Counted from the first letter of the stretch, positions 1 to 9,862 are shown. The stretch: DNA of 56,742 nt from Sulfuricaulis sp. (GCA_030650525.1 JAUSDQ010000176.1:1-56742); one strand, 5' to 3'. The notes: generated by a model from the sequence alone, not told the origin. A program made the numbers and translations.

Positions 1-1
1 T

Positions 2-1309
2 TTGTTTAGTACCGTGATCGGTCTGACGGCTTGTAGCGGTATGGCCCAGTTGCCGCCGTCGGCAAGCTACGGCGCCCATCCGGCGTTGCCGGCGCCGAAT
101 CACGCCCTCATTCCCACGGTCAATATCGCCCCGGCGAAGGGCTGGCCTGACGACGTCAACCCGGTGTCCGCGCCGGGCACGACTGTCACTGCCTTGGCAA
201 AAGATCTCGATCACCCCCGCTGGATTTATGTGCTTCCCAACGGCGATGTCCTGGTCGCCGAGACCAACGCGCCCCCCAAGCCGGAAGACGGAAAGGGCAT
301 CAAGGGATGGGCCATGAAGAAGGTCATGAAACGAGCCGGTGCAGGTGTGCCGAGCGCCAATCGCATCACCTTGCTGCGTGGTATTGGCGCTGATGGCATG
401 GCGATAATCCGTACCGTATTTCTTAAGGGGTTGCACTCGCCATTTGGCTTGGCGCTGGTCGGCAAGGATTTCTATGTCGCCAATAGCGATGCCATCATGC
501 GCTTCCCTTATGTAGAGGGCGAAACGCAAATTACCTCCGTGGGCGTCAAGCTGATCGATCTGCCGGGCGGACGGATCAATCACCACTGGACCAAGAACCT
601 CATCGCGAGTCGCGATGGTTCGAAGCTTTACGTCACCGTCGGATCGAACAGCAATGTTGCGGAGAATGGTATGGAGGCCGAGACCGGCCGCGCGGCGATC
701 TGGGAAGTGGATCTGAAAACCGGCGCACACCGCATTTTTGCATCCGGCCTACGCAATCCGAACGGTTTGGGATGGGAGCCTCGAAGCGGCGCGCTTTGGA
801 CGGTAGTGAATGAGCGCGACGAGATCGGCAGCGATCTCGTGCCCGACTACATGACTTCCGTGACCGATGGCGGCTTCTATGGCTGGCCTTACAGCTACTA
901 CGGCCAGCATGTGGACGAGCGCGTCAAACCGGCACGGCCTGATCTCGTGGCCAAAGCAATCTCGCCGGACTATGCGCTCGGTACGCATACCGCTCCCCTC
1001 GGACTTGCGTTTGCCAAGGGAAATACCCTGCCTGCACCGTTCAATTACGATGGGGTATTCATCGGCCAGCATGGTTCCTGGAACCGCAAACCCCACAGCG
1101 GCTACAAAGTCATCTTCGTGTCTTTTAATGAGGGCAAACCCTTCGGCGAACCGGTCGATGTGCTGACCGGCTTTCTCAGCGCGGACAGCAAAGCGTTCGG
1201 CCGCCCGGTAGGAGTAGCGCTCGACAAGCAAGGCGCACTGCTGGTTGCCGACGACGTGGGAAACAGGGTGTGGCGCGTGACGGCCGCCGCCGCACAGCGC
1301 GTTCAATAA
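2..1309 (+). CDS. PQQ-dependent sugar dehydrogenase-like lipoprotein (5' partial)
   Basis: Resembles the soluble glucose/sorbosone dehydrogenase family, six-bladed propellers that use PQQ to oxidise sugars in the periplasm. Typical stretches are visible: [18 protein letters not shown] near residue 68, [12 protein letters not shown] near 248 and [17 protein letters not shown] near 355. The reading frame is already open at the window edge. A lipobox-like LTAC lies at residues 8-11, so most of the signal peptide is probably upstream and the TTG at position 2 is only the first possible start in view. It ends 21 bp before a catalase-fold lipoprotein gene on the same strand, so the two may be co-transcribed. 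The family call is firm. Substrate and PQQ dependence are inferred from family knowledge. Confidence 0.8.
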   Translation: MFSTVIGLTACSGMAQLPPSASYGAHPALPAPNHALIPTVNIAPAKGWPDDVNPVSAPGTTVTALAKDLDHPRWIYVLPNGDVLVAETNAPPKPEDGKGIKGWAMKKVMKRAGAGVPSANRITLLRGIGADGMAIIRTVFLKGLHSPFGLALVGKDFYVANSDAIMRFPYVEGETQITSVGVKLIDLPGGRINHHWTKNLIASRDGSKLYVTVGSNSNVAENGMEAETGRAAIWEVDLKTGAHRIFASGLRNPNGLGWEPRSGALWTVVNERDEIGSDLVPDYMTSVTDGGFYGWPYSYYGQHVDERVKPARPDLVAKAISPDYALGTHTAPLGLAFAKGNTLPAPFNYDGVFIGQHGSWNRKPHSGYKVIFVSFNEGKPFGEPVDVLTGFLSADSKAFGRPVGVALDKQGALLVADDVGNRVWRVTAAAAQRVQ

Positions 1310-1330
1310 TCGGACGGACGACGTAACACA

Positions 1331-2509
1331 ATGGATCGACGACTCATTGGTATGGCGATAGGCATGTGTTTCCTGTTGGGTTGCCAAAGCCCCGTAAAAC
1401 GATCGCTTTCCAGCGCAAACGCACCGGCTTCCGATAACGATATCGACATCGATCAAGAAATCGGTGAGCGTGCGGAGCCGGGCGAAGCTGACACCGATCG
1501 GTTCATCGCGGACACCATCACAGGCTACATCAACCGTCGGTATTCTGACGGCCGGCGACCGGCGATGCGGGACGCTCACGCCAAGGCACATGGATGCGTT
1601 CGCGCCACATTTGATGTCGACGCGGGATTGCCCGATGAGCTGCGTCAGGGAGTGTTTGTTCCCGGCAAGCGCTACCAGGCATGGATCCGTTTCTCGAATG
1701 GTGCCTCGGAAATCAATCCCGACAAAACCAAAGACGCCAGAGGCATGGCGATCAAGCTGACCGGCGTAGCAGGCGCGAAGATCCTTCCCGAAGAGAAGGA
1801 CGCCACAACGCAGGACTTTATCATGATCAATCACCCCTATTTCTTTGTCGACAGCCCCGAGCAATATCTCGCCATGCTCAAGGTTTTTCACAAAAAAATT
1901 ATTTTCGATAAAACTAACGCATTCAATGCGCTGGGCGCGGCAATGCATTTGGGTCTGCACGACACCCGTCTGGCGCTTAAAATAAACGCGACGCGTATCG
2001 CGAATCCTTTGTACGGGCAGTACTGGTCGATGACTCCCTATCGTCTGGGCGTTGGGCCTGGCAGAAAGGCGATCAAGTTTTTTGCGAAGTCTTGTGCAAA
2101 TAACAAACCCAAGGCCCCCGGGTTTTTTTCGCGGCCGGAAGCGGACTATCTGCAACAGGCAATGGCCGGTACGCTGAGTTCGGGCGATGCCTGTTTCGAT
2201 TTCTACCTTCAGACATTCAAGGATTTCGAAAGCACTCCGATCGAGCAATCCACCGTGGAGTGGAAGGAAGACGCCGCGCCCCCGGTGCTCGTGGCCAGAA
2301 TCACGATTCCCGCTCAGAAGTTCGATTCATCCGCGCAAATGACTTTCTGCGAGAATCTTTCCTACACACCCTGGCACGCTCTTCCCGAACATAAACCGCT
2401 GGGTACGGTGAATCGTGCACGGCGGGTCGTCTACACGGCCGTGAGTAAGGCGAGGCACGGACTGAACGGCGCGTCGCGCTCGGAGCCCACGGGCGACGAG
2501 AGGTTCTGA
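1331..2509 (+). CDS. catalase-fold heme protein, lipoprotein (SrpA/y4iL-like)
   Basis: A 392-residue protein with a short signal peptide ending in a lipobox (LLGC, Cys18), so probably a periplasmic lipoprotein. The body matches the minimal catalase-related family rather than full catalases: AHAKAHGCVRATFDV carries the presumed distal His, YQAWIRFSNGASE follows, then DARGMAIKLTG and DFIMINHPYFFVDSPEQY. These small relatives bind heme and often act as peroxidases or organic-peroxide enzymes. It is distinct from the full-size katE at 5.3-7.4 kb. The start is the ATG 21 bp after the upstream dehydrogenase stop. The fold is well supported. The reaction is not determined by sequence. Confidence 0.78.
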   Translation: MDRRLIGMAIGMCFLLGCQSPVKRSLSSANAPASDNDIDIDQEIGERAEPGEADTDRFIADTITGYINRRYSDGRRPAMRDAHAKAHGCVRATFDVDAGLPDELRQGVFVPGKRYQAWIRFSNGASEINPDKTKDARGMAIKLTGVAGAKILPEEKDATTQDFIMINHPYFFVDSPEQYLAMLKVFHKKIIFDKTNAFNALGAAMHLGLHDTRLALKINATRIANPLYGQYWSMTPYRLGVGPGRKAIKFFAKSCANNKPKAPGFFSRPEADYLQQAMAGTLSSGDACFDFYLQTFKDFESTPIEQSTVEWKEDAAPPVLVARITIPAQKFDSSAQMTFCENLSYTPWHALPEHKPLGTVNRARRVVYTAVSKARHGLNGASRSEPTGDERF

Positions 2510-2594
2510 CGTGATGGCCATCGGGTATTCGCTGTGTACAGGAAGCATAAAGCCACGCTTCGAGGGCAGCCCTACGATTCATTATGTAAGTCCA

Positions 2595-2637
2595 TGTTCG
2601 ATAACGCACGGATCAGCCTGAACTTTCAGCGTAAACA
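2595..2637 (+). promoter_or_regulatory. palindromic operator plus -10 (site a)
   Basis: The 16-bp element TGTTCGATAACGCACG is followed by GA, then 19 bp, then a -10-like TAAACA at 2632-2637. It lies about 85 bp before the Met-rich gene at 2696. It matches seven other copies in the window, and the right half-site is imperfect here. See the regulon finding. Confidence 0.6.
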
Positions 2638-2695
2638 TCGTCATGTGAATCCTGAATTCTAAGTATTACTGACCAGTTTATTATTGGAGAACACG

Positions 2696-3028
2696 ATGAA
2701 TAACCCGCAAGATATGGATAAAAAAATGGACCTGATGCAGGAAGGCATGCTGAAGATGCACGAGCAGATGCACAAGATCATGGATGCGAAGAATCCGCAG
2801 GAACGCGAGCGGCTTATGCAAACACAGCGGGAGCTGATGCGCCAGCATATGCAGTCCATGAAGGAAGGCGGCATGATGGGTGGTGATGCTAAAAGCGGCC
2901 CGGATACGACAAAACAAATCGCCAAGCGAGCTTATGCACTTTATGAGCAGCATGGTCACCAGATCGGCCACGAGAAACAAGACTGGCTACAGGCGGAGCG
3001 GGAGATACGATCTAGTACAACTCATTAA
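2696..3028 (+). CDS. small Met/His-rich protein with C-terminal DUF2934-like segment
   Basis: About 110 residues with no signal peptide. The first half is a charged, Met-rich helix (MLKMHEQMHKIMDAKNPQER near residue 14) shared almost word for word with the genes at 11628 and 11870. The C-terminal part, IAKRAYALYEQHGH...DWLQAEREI, looks like DUF2934, a short helix-turn-helix-sized domain of unknown role. ATG 2696 is preferred over the upstream TTG because GGAG sits at 2686-2689. It is preceded by operator site a. Met/His richness and the paralogues beside a metal ATPase hint at metal or redox stress, but no function is known. The paralogues lack the DUF2934 tail. Confidence 0.7.
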   Translation: MNNPQDMDKKMDLMQEGMLKMHEQMHKIMDAKNPQERERLMQTQRELMRQHMQSMKEGGMMGGDAKSGPDTTKQIAKRAYALYEQHGHQIGHEKQDWLQAEREIRSSTTH

Positions 3029-3267
3029 TGATTGAATGCTGGTTTTTTCGTCCCCAGCGGGGCAAACTTAAGCAAAAAGCGAGACGCCAAGGATCGCCGT
3101 GCACAGCCGTTTCATCGCCGGCTTTCGTGTGTGACCGCCGAGGTGTCGTCAGACGTTTTTCAGATACGACCTCGGCATAAGACGGACGATATTCAGTCCA
3201 GGAACAGATTCCTGCACGAGTGGTCGTGTGGTCTATAGCAAGTTGGCATCAATAAGGATCCCGCACC

Positions 3268-3888
3268 ATGAAACAAGGTGTGCATCTCTCAATGATCCGC
3301 AGCTTCCATCTCGCGGACTGGCTTACGTTGGGGAATGCATGCTGCGGCGTCGGTGCGCTGTTCTCCGTGATGACCTATTTGCAGGCTCCGAATGTGGTGC
3401 ACCTGTTATTTGCCTGCGCCCTGGTGGCGCTGGCGTTTGTGTTCGATATCCTCGATGGTCGCGTCGCGCGTTGGCGTCAGCAAACCTCGGCGCTGGGACA
3501 AGAGCTGGATTCCTTGGCCGATGTTATCTCCTTCGGCGTCGCGCCGGCGGCCATCGCCTATGGAGTCGGCATGGACGGACTGTGGGATCGTGTGATTCTG
3601 CTCTACTTCGTTGCGTGCGGTGTGAGCCGTCTTGCCCGCTATAACATTACCGCCGCGACCTTGGCGCAAGGCAGCGACAAGGTGAAATATTTTGAGGGCA
3701 CGCCGATCCCCAGCTCACTGTTGCTCGTCATTGTCATCGCCATCGCCGCCGGGTACGGTGCGATCGGCGATAGCCTCTGGTTAGGAATGATCCACATTGG
3801 TCCCTGGCAGCTCCACCCGCTGGTGTTGATGTTCGCGGTTTCCGGCACATTGATGATCAGCCGGACACTGCACATTCCAAAACTCTGA
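3268..3888 (+). CDS. pssA: CDP-diacylglycerol-serine O-phosphatidyltransferase
   Basis: Integral membrane enzyme of the CDP-alcohol phosphatidyltransferase family; it makes phosphatidylserine from CDP-diacylglycerol and serine, the precursor of phosphatidylethanolamine. The family signature DG-x2-AR-x8-G-x3-D-x3-D is complete (DGRVAR...GQELDSLAD, about residues 63-85). Several hydrophobic segments surround it, and GTPIPSSLLL is typical of the PssA branch. The length of 206 residues is slightly short for PssA. ATG 3268 has GGA at 3256-3258; an internal ATG (MIRSFHL) nine codons on is possible. It stands alone, with about 240 bp of non-coding DNA upstream. Another CDP-alcohol transferase specificity is possible but less likely. 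Confidence 0.82.
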   Translation: MKQGVHLSMIRSFHLADWLTLGNACCGVGALFSVMTYLQAPNVVHLLFACALVALAFVFDILDGRVARWRQQTSALGQELDSLADVISFGVAPAAIAYGVGMDGLWDRVILLYFVACGVSRLARYNITAATLAQGSDKVKYFEGTPIPSSLLLVIVIAIAAGYGAIGDSLWLGMIHIGPWQLHPLVLMFAVSGTLMISRTLHIPKL

Positions 3889-4108
3889 GATTTTTGCTGT
3901 CTCGATTCACCTCTCGACAACAACGCAGCCGGACCGTAGATGTGGTGATAATTGCTGCGACATGCCATGGGGTAGACGACCGTGGAATGTTCCGCACGTC
4001 AGCGAAAGGACGCGACGATAGGTTCTGACGGGATGGCTGTTGCGTGACCACAGATTGTTCATGCGGTGTTCGGGGGGGCAGCCATCTTGGTTTACCGGTG
4101 GCTGGATG

Positions 4109-4585
4109 TCAGTAGTGCGCGATGTCAACCAGACGGGCATTGAGCCTGCGCGCCAATGCTACGCCGCCCTGCTGCATGACATTGTCATGGTTCCACTTGA
4201 CGAATGGGCGCGCAAACAGCGCCAGCAGATTCATCCAGACTGGCGTAGTGTGTACCTGCCACTCGAAACGTACGATGGTCACGGCGCCATCGGTGCTGAA
4301 TGACCAGCGGCCCTGGCCTTCTACATCACCGCTGGCGATGCCTTCGATGGCAGCCAGCGGCTCGATATGGATAACTAAAATGTCAAAAGTGAGGCGATAC
4401 GGCAAGCGTCCTCTCCAAGAGTAACGACGCACGCTGCCGATACCTCGGGCGTCACCGGGGGCGAGCTCCTCGACTCTCTCCACGTTGCGCCACCACTGCG
4501 GCCAGTTCAATGAATGGTAGATTACCTCGCAGACTGCCTCGATCGGCGCCTCAATACGCCAGATGGTGACAAAGCGGTACCTCAT
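4109..4585 (-). CDS. SRPBCC (START/polyketide-cyclase fold) family protein
   Basis: About 158 residues with the helix-grip pattern of SRPBCC proteins: TIWRIEAPIEAVCEVIYHSLNWPQWW at the start, then a strand-rich centre (YSWRGRLPYRLTFDILVIHI) and a long C-terminal helix. Members bind hydrophobic ligands in a deep cavity; the ligand is unknown here. ATG at 4585 is favoured over an upstream TTG because GGGGAG lies just before it. It is the third gene of a leftward group after katE and a LolA-like gene, with about 85 bp before it. There is no signal peptide, so it is probably cytoplasmic. Confidence 0.7.
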   Translation of the reverse strand: MRYRFVTIWRIEAPIEAVCEVIYHSLNWPQWWRNVERVEELAPGDARGIGSVRRYSWRGRLPYRLTFDILVIHIEPLAAIEGIASGDVEGQGRWSFSTDGAVTIVRFEWQVHTTPVWMNLLALFARPFVKWNHDNVMQQGGVALARRLNARLVDIAHY

Positions 4586-4670
4586 CGTTGCTCCCCTTGC
4601 CAAAGATCAAACTAAAAATCGTAATTCTAAACCAAGAAGTTGTCCGTGCATTCTGTGGTTAATGTCCGTT

Positions 4671-5294
4671 TCAAGGATTGAACATCGTTTCCGGCAGCAT
4701 AGCGTTGACTTCCAGTGCCTCCATCATCACGATTTCAATGTCGGCATTCTGTCGATCGCGGCTGATCACCTTGACCGGGAACAGGCTTGCCATATCCAGC
4801 CACAGTTCGTAACGGTGTACGTCGGCAACTGCAAAGCCATCCGCACCAGTGACGATAAGATGCAGAACCGTGCGGACGTCCATGCGTTCTTCGCCCAATA
4901 CTTCAGCGCTGCCATCCTCCCGCAGGGTGCGGACATTTTCAAACAGCGTCCCGACATCCGAGTGATCCACGCGCTGGCCGCGCGAACTCTGGATCTGAGG
5001 ATTGTCGGGACTCAGACTGAGTTCCGGGAAATGTTTGACACCAAATGGCCATACGCGCACATTTTGGGTGTAGGGGCTGTAAACCAGCACCGTACCGGCG
5101 TGCGGCCGAATGAATTCCATGCGCACGAAACCGGGCTTCTTGTAATAATAATGAAAGTGCTCTTCGCCATCGGCATGTGTGGAGCGGATGATGACGCGGT
5201 AGGACTCAACTGTGCGGTAATGTTCGATAGCGGCAGCCAGCAGGTCAGGCGGGGTACTGGCGAACGCTGCGGAATGCATCAAGGCTGATAACAT
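4671..5294 (-). CDS. LolA-fold periplasmic protein (DUF1571-like)
   Basis: A 207-residue protein with a short signal-like start (cleavage likely after AFA, residue 12) and then PPDLLAAAIEHYRTVESYRVIIRS, typical of LolA/LppX-fold proteins that shelter lipids or lipoproteins in the periplasm. The strands HFHYYYKKPGFVRMEFIRPHAGTVLVYSP and YELWLDMASLFPVKVI fit that fold. It starts 3 bp after the katE stop and has an in-frame stop just upstream, so ATG 5294 is the earliest start. Translational coupling to katE is likely. The n-region lacks a positive charge, which is unusual for a Sec signal. It is not the housekeeping LolA: context and sequence differ. Confidence 0.6.
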   Translation of the reverse strand: MLSALMHSAAFASTPPDLLAAAIEHYRTVESYRVIIRSTHADGEEHFHYYYKKPGFVRMEFIRPHAGTVLVYSPYTQNVRVWPFGVKHFPELSLSPDNPQIQSSRGQRVDHSDVGTLFENVRTLREDGSAEVLGEERMDVRTVLHLIVTGADGFAVADVHRYELWLDMASLFPVKVISRDRQNADIEIVMMEALEVNAMLPETMFNP

Positions 5295-5297
5295 CGA

Positions 5298-7412
5298 TTA
5301 TGCCAATGTTCGAACGGACTTTTCCCGATCCCATTGGCGCGTTTTTGCCGCCGCAATAAATCCATCTTTGTTATTGGTATCCACGACGCCCGCATCTTGT
5401 TCTACATTCGCTTTTTTCAAAAGCGCCTGGCCGCCTTGGTCGACGGCGATGGCCTTGAGATGACCGAAAGCATCGCGCACGAAATCGATTGCGGCGCCTT
5501 CCATCGACAGTGCTTTTGCTCCTGCGTCGGAGAGGATGACCGCGACGGCGTCGAATAGCACAGAAGGCGTACCTGCCAGTTGTCCGTCAGCCGCCAGCAT
5601 CGAGCCATCGGCAAGCTTCGCGCCACCCACTTTGGGCGCGACAATTTTCACGCTGGCACCCGCATCGGTCGCCGCCTTTTTGATTTTCTTGATGACAGCG
5701 CCGTCTGAACCGTCTGCAATCAGGATACCGATCGCGCGCCCCTTGAGCGTGTCTTTCATCTTGCCGATGATCTGCAATGCGGGCGAAGGCGCCATCTTCT
5801 TTACAGGTGCTGCGGCCACCGGCGCATCGGGCATGTTGTCGAATCCAAGACCTGCGGCGACCCGTTTGGCCAGGTCATTTTCGATATGGCGCAGGTGCCC
5901 AACCATGGTTTCGCGTATGTACAGATGTTCGACCTTGGAAAGCTCGAACACCAGCGCCGAGGCGATATGCGCCTGTTCATACGCGGTTTGACTGAGATAG
6001 AACTGCCGCGCCTGGCTGTAGTGGTCGGCAAAAGCCTCGGCACGGATACGGTCTTTCAAGCCCGTTTCAGTTATCGCGGCACTATGAAAGCCCGCAGCCG
6101 GCGTTTCGCGTGGCGAATTTTTAGACAACGAGTTGGGCTCATAGGCAACACGACCCACGGGCTGAGCCATCTGCATGTGCCCGTCGCGCTGATGATTGGC
6201 AAACGGGCACTTGGGCGCGTTGACCGGGATCTGGTGAAAATTAGGCGATCCCAGGCGCGACAGCTGCGTGTCGAGATAGGAGAACAAACGGCCTTGTAAC
6301 AGCGGGTCGTTCGAAAAATCGATGCCGGGCACCACATGCGAAGGGCAGTAAGCTACCTGTTCGGTTTCAGCGAAGAAATTGTTCGGCCAGCGATTCAGCA
6401 CCATGCGTCCGATCACTCGTAAGGGCACCAGTTCTTCGGGAATCAGCTTGGTCGCATCCAGATGATCGAACGGGAATTCGTCCGCTTCCTTCTGCGTAAA
6501 AAGTTGTACCGCAAATTCCCACTCGGGGAAATTACCCGCTGCAATGGCGTCGAACATATCGCGCCGATGGAAGTCCTGATCAGCGCCGCAAATCTTGACG
6601 GTTTCATCCCAAATGGTGGACTGCAAACCGAGCTTGGGACGCCAGTGGAATTTGACGAAAGTTGATTCGCCGGCGGAGTTGATTAGCCGGAAACTATGCA
6701 CGCCAAAGCCTTCGATCATGCGCAGCGAACGGGGCAGGGTGCGGTCGGACATGATCCACATCACCATGTGCATGGATTCCGGTGTGAGCGAAATGAAATC
6801 CCAGAACGTGTCGTGCGCGGTCGCCGATTGCGGAAAGCCGCGGTCGGGTTCCATTTTTACCGCATGGATCAGGTCGGGGAATTTAATGGCATCCTGGATG
6901 AAAAAAACCGGGATGTTGTTGCCGACCAAATCCCAGTTGCCTTCCTTGGTATAAAACTTGACGGCAAACCCGCGTACGTCACGTGGAGTGTCGACCGAGC
7001 CCGCCCCGCCAGCCACGGTCGATATGCGAGTAAACACGGGCGTCTTCTCGCCTACTTCGGTAAGTACCCTGGCGGTAGTGTATTGCTTCAACGAGGCGGT
7101 CAGCTCGAAGAATCCATGTGCGCCGGTCGCGCGCGCATGCACGATACGCTCGGGAATACGCTCGTGATCGAAATGGGTGATTTTTTCGCGGAGGATGAAA
7201 TCCTCCAGCAACGTAGGACCGCGCGAATTGATTCTCAGCGAGTTTTGATTATCGGAAAGCGCGACGCCCTGATTCGTGGTGAGCGCGGGGTGCTTTCCTC
7301 CGGCGATCTGGTGCAGCTCGCCTCCGGCAACCCGTTGTGATTCTACGTCCGGTGCCGATCCCTTTCCCTGTTTACGTTTTCTAGAATTATTCGTTGTCAT
7401 TATTTTTCTCAT
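5298..7412 (-). CDS. katE: large-subunit (clade 2, HPII-type) catalase
   Basis: Monofunctional heme catalase converting hydrogen peroxide to water and oxygen. At 704 residues it has the long form: catalase core, then a C-terminal flavodoxin/class I amidotransferase-like domain (about residues 555-690, starting [14 protein letters not shown]). The distal His lies in [16 protein letters not shown] (about residue 92), the Asn in [14 protein letters not shown], and the proximal heme-ligand Tyr in [23 protein letters not shown] 7412 has AAGGA at a good distance. The N-terminus is basic and Lys/Arg-rich, as in other HPII enzymes. It heads a leftward group with the LolA-like and SRPBCC genes. Confidence 0.96.
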   Translation of the reverse strand: MRKIMTTNNSRKRKQGKGSAPDVESQRVAGGELHQIAGGKHPALTTNQGVALSDNQNSLRINSRGPTLLEDFILREKITHFDHERIPERIVHARATGAHGFFELTASLKQYTTARVLTEVGEKTPVFTRISTVAGGAGSVDTPRDVRGFAVKFYTKEGNWDLVGNNIPVFFIQDAIKFPDLIHAVKMEPDRGFPQSATAHDTFWDFISLTPESMHMVMWIMSDRTLPRSLRMIEGFGVHSFRLINSAGESTFVKFHWRPKLGLQSTIWDETVKICGADQDFHRRDMFDAIAAGNFPEWEFAVQLFTQKEADEFPFDHLDATKLIPEELVPLRVIGRMVLNRWPNNFFAETEQVAYCPSHVVPGIDFSNDPLLQGRLFSYLDTQLSRLGSPNFHQIPVNAPKCPFANHQRDGHMQMAQPVGRVAYEPNSLSKNSPRETPAAGFHSAAITETGLKDRIRAEAFADHYSQARQFYLSQTAYEQAHIASALVFELSKVEHLYIRETMVGHLRHIENDLAKRVAAGLGFDNMPDAPVAAAPVKKMAPSPALQIIGKMKDTLKGRAIGILIADGSDGAVIKKIKKAATDAGASVKIVAPKVGGAKLADGSMLAADGQLAGTPSVLFDAVAVILSDAGAKALSMEGAAIDFVRDAFGHLKAIAVDQGGQALLKKANVEQDAGVVDTNNKDGFIAAAKTRQWDREKSVRTLA

Positions 7413-7699
7413 GATCGATTTCCTTGATGAGTAACATAGACTTGTCGGCTGTTGTCGTAGCTGGTGCGTTGGCGGTTATTAGCCCCACGCGATTTTTGTC
7501 AGGACGCCTGGATCAAATTAGTTTGAACTTTTCCTGCCGATGGATGGTCATTTAAGGAGCGCACTGGGATCTCTAATTCTCCAGCGAACAGCGCAAACAC
7601 GTCTGTGCGATGGCGCACACTGATGTAATTCCGAAGTTGATCTAGCTGAACGAATCGCGCGTTGAATTAAAGCCATGTTTCGCGCGCTACAGAAGACTT

Positions 7700-8410
7700 T
7701 CACGGGGTCGTGATGGAGCCTTCCATGCTGATGGCGGCCCCACCCGGGGCAACGGGCAGGCCCGCGAAGACATTGGACAGCTTGGCGATCAGCCACGGGC
7801 AGGTCGCCGAGCTCTGGACGACCGGGACGGCGAAATCGTTGGCCACGACCTTGCCGGTGAAACCGTTTTTCTGACTGCCGGTGAAGGTCGCACCCTGCAG
7901 CGAACCACTCTTGCCGGTCGTGAGCGTCGGGGTTAACGGACCGATGACGCAGCTGTAGCCCAGGACCTTAACCGACGCCGACAGATTGGCCTTAAGGCTG
8001 ACCTTAGCCGAGGTAGACCCGGGACCGGGCTTGAAGGGGCCCGACAGCGGAGCGCCCACTGTGATGGTGGACGGTAGGCTGATGAACAGGAGCTTGACCG
8101 ACACGGCTGGGAACTTGATGTCGCCGGGCTGGACTGTCAACACCATCGCCCCGGTCTTGCCGGTCACGGCGCCACACGCCTTGGCACTGAGACCGACGGC
8201 CTTGGCGCTCCCGAGCGACATCGTGCCGTTGGCGAAGGCGGCGTGGAAACTGGTGACGGCGCCGGTAGGCTTCGCGCAGGTGGTGGCACTGGCCGAGGCC
8301 GGGCTCGCGGTGGCAAAAGGAGCAACCAGAGAGGCAAGTGCAAGCGCCAGCTCTGGGATCCAGTGCCACTTGACCAGCGGGCGGCTGGGGCAGGATGCTG
8401 GAATGAGCAC
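7700..8410 (-). CDS. secreted protein of unknown function, actinobacterial-like
   Basis: A 236-residue protein with a hydrophobic signal segment (LALALASLVAPFATASPASA) and a mature part rich in Ser, Thr, Gly, Ala and Val, with few charged residues, in short strand-like stretches (PAVSVKLLFISLPSTITVGAPLSGPF). Four Cys could form disulfides (TTCAKP, KACGAV, YSCVIG, ATCPWL). I do not recognise a domain. The style, including the signal, resembles secreted proteins of mycobacteria and streptomycetes. The start is uncertain: the GTG at 8410 gives about a dozen residues before the natural-looking signal, and no clear ribosome site is seen. Acquisition by transfer is an inference from style only. Confidence 0.55.
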   Translation of the reverse strand: MLIPASCPSRPLVKWHWIPELALALASLVAPFATASPASASATTCAKPTGAVTSFHAAFANGTMSLGSAKAVGLSAKACGAVTGKTGAMVLTVQPGDIKFPAVSVKLLFISLPSTITVGAPLSGPFKPGPGSTSAKVSLKANLSASVKVLGYSCVIGPLTPTLTTGKSGSLQGATFTGSQKNGFTGKVVANDFAVPVVQSSATCPWLIAKLSNVFAGLPVAPGGAAISMEGSITTP

Positions 8411-8438
8411 TTTTCTCTATAGCTTCGTTAGCAGATTG

Positions 8439-8516
8439 TCAGTTCAGGAAGATATAAATAATCACTAAAACGATTACCGGGACACCCAGCAGCCAGCCAA
8501 TCAGATATTTTCCCAT
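8439..8516 (-). CDS. 25-residue hydrophobic membrane peptide
   Basis: A very short gene encoding MGKYLIGWLLGVPVIVLVII plus YIFLN, essentially one transmembrane helix with a Lys near the N-terminus. A strong ribosome site (AGGAG, 7 bases before the ATG) and a -10/operator pair upstream (site c) make it more than a chance frame. It belongs with the other tiny membrane proteins in the window (21879, 22140, 34815), which follow the same kind of operator. The function is unknown; small stress-induced membrane peptides often tune larger membrane proteins or envelope stress. Confidence 0.6.
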   Translation of the reverse strand: MGKYLIGWLLGVPVIVLVIIYIFLN

Positions 8517-8854
8517 CAGGGTTCTCCTTTTGTATAAAAATGCGATTGCAAACCGCCTGGGTTTCTAGAAAATAAATATGAAAATGCACTAGCTGGCGTG
8601 TGAGTAATAAGCACACAACGGCAACGTTAAATGCGAGAAAACCAGAATATCGAAATTCATAATAGAACCTCTCAATTTTCATTTCTGTACGTTAACGAAC
8701 ATTAAGAAGTGGCCCCTGAAATCTGAACACTGGAAAAGTGGATTCGCTGCCTGAATGGGGCACGCTAGCTATTGCAGAAAAAAGAACGAGAGTGAACTCC
8801 GGCCACATTCCAGGAAATTCAATGGCACCTGCAAAGTATCTGTGTGTGAGTCGT
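8517..8854. other. gap without a convincing gene
   Basis: Holds operator site c (8659-8701) and the roughly 135-base 5' untranslated region of the small peptide gene at 8439-8516. The remainder, 8702-8854, lies downstream of the DUF1566 gene; short frames there lack ribosome sites. Nothing else is recognised. Confidence 0.5.
8659..8701 (-). promoter_or_regulatory. palindromic operator plus -10 (site c)
   Basis: Read on the minus strand: TGTTCGTTAACGTACA, then GA, 19 bp and a good -10 TATTAT (8664-8659). It points at the small membrane peptide gene starting at 8516. This is among the cleanest copies of the motif. Confidence 0.65.
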
Positions 8855-9862
8855 TTATGAAGGCCTGGTGGCCCATACCGAAAATTTTGCGAACCGCTTT
8901 TGTCCGACGCCGGTCGCGCCTTTTTCCAGGTACAGGGCCCAGGCCCAATCGGGCTCGTACAGGCTGGTAGTAGACGACCAGTAAATGTCCTGCACGTCCG
9001 CAAAAGGATGCCCGGACGGCAAGGCCGGACTGTGGGCGGCGCAATCCACCAGCACTTCCAGTTCGTTGATCGTTGGCAGCCGCCAGATATTTCCCGCGTC
9101 TTCGTGGTTAAGCTTGGTTACCGCTGCCAATGCCTCGCGCCAGACCACCGGCTGCGGTGTGAGATTAGCGTTGCGCCGCCAGAGTAGGCGGGTGAGACGA
9201 TCCAGTACGCCGGCATGAAGAATTTCAAAGCGGGGTTCAGGCCACGGAGCGCCGTAACGCCATTCGCCGTCCTGGCCGGAACCGGTGCACGAAATAACTT
9301 TGCCGGCGGAGTCGTAGCACAGGCGTTGGCCGGTGCGCGGGACAACGCTCAGACCGTCGCCGCGCACCGGCCATAGCATGAAGGATTGATCCTTGCCGCC
9401 GTAAAACATGCGTGCGCCATCGAGCGCCACGTACCAGGCGTGCGCCGGGCTGATGACCGCCGTCGTCGCGGTCCAGTACCAGCCGTTGAACACATCGATG
9501 AACGGGTGTCGCTCGGGCAGGGCCGGCAATTTGGTTTGCAGACTGAGCAAACTGCGTAATTCGCGGCGATTGGGCAGGCGCCAATCGCGCTGGCCGAAAC
9601 GCAGTTCGCGGTTCATGGTCGCGACGAACTCCAGCGCTTCCTGCCAGGTGAGCGGGAATTCCGCAAGGTTGGCGTTACGACACCAGATCAGACCGGTCAG
9701 CCGATCCATGACCTCGTCGTCACGCAAGTCGAAGCGCGGTTCCGGCCAGGGCGTGCCGGCGGCAAACGACGCATCCTGGCCGGAACCCTCGCACGCAACC
9801 TCGCGGCCATCGTCAGCATGGCAGGTGCGTTGGCCGGTATGCAAATAATGGTGAAAAATCAT
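8855..9862 (-). CDS. tandem DUF1566 (Lcl C-terminal-like) domain protein
   Basis: A 335-residue protein made of two DUF1566 units. Each has the sequence order W/PEPRF, D-x-LT-x-L-x-W-RNANL, a Trp-Glu-Ala helix, W-RLP-N/T-x-x-EL and a final W-T/S-S/A-T-T segment: first unit about residues 38-165, second about 190-335. The family shares a lectin-like/formylglycine-enzyme fold and is common in secreted or surface proteins. Here no signal peptide or sorting signal is seen. A Cys-bearing repeat (TGQRTCHADDGREVACEGSG and TGQRLCYDSAGKVISCTGSG) precedes each unit, so the whole protein is a duplication. It has no obvious operon partner. Function unknown. Confidence 0.78.
   Translation of the reverse strand: MIFHHYLHTGQRTCHADDGREVACEGSGQDASFAAGTPWPEPRFDLRDDEVMDRLTGLIWCRNANLAEFPLTWQEALEFVATMNRELRFGQRDWRLPNRRELRSLLSLQTKLPALPERHPFIDVFNGWYWTATTAVISPAHAWYVALDGARMFYGGKDQSFMLWPVRGDGLSVVPRTGQRLCYDSAGKVISCTGSGQDGEWRYGAPWPEPRFEILHAGVLDRLTRLLWRRNANLTPQPVVWREALAAVTKLNHEDAGNIWRLPTINELEVLVDCAAHSPALPSGHPFADVQDIYWSSTTSLYEPDWAWALYLEKGATGVGQKRFAKFSVWATRPS

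Noticed and set aside
749-2248. 499-codon minus-strand frame
   Set aside because: Opposite the sugar dehydrogenase and catalase-like genes; a GC-driven shadow.
3032-3238. 68-codon frame between the Met-rich gene and pssA
   Set aside because: No ribosome site and no recognisable sequence features.
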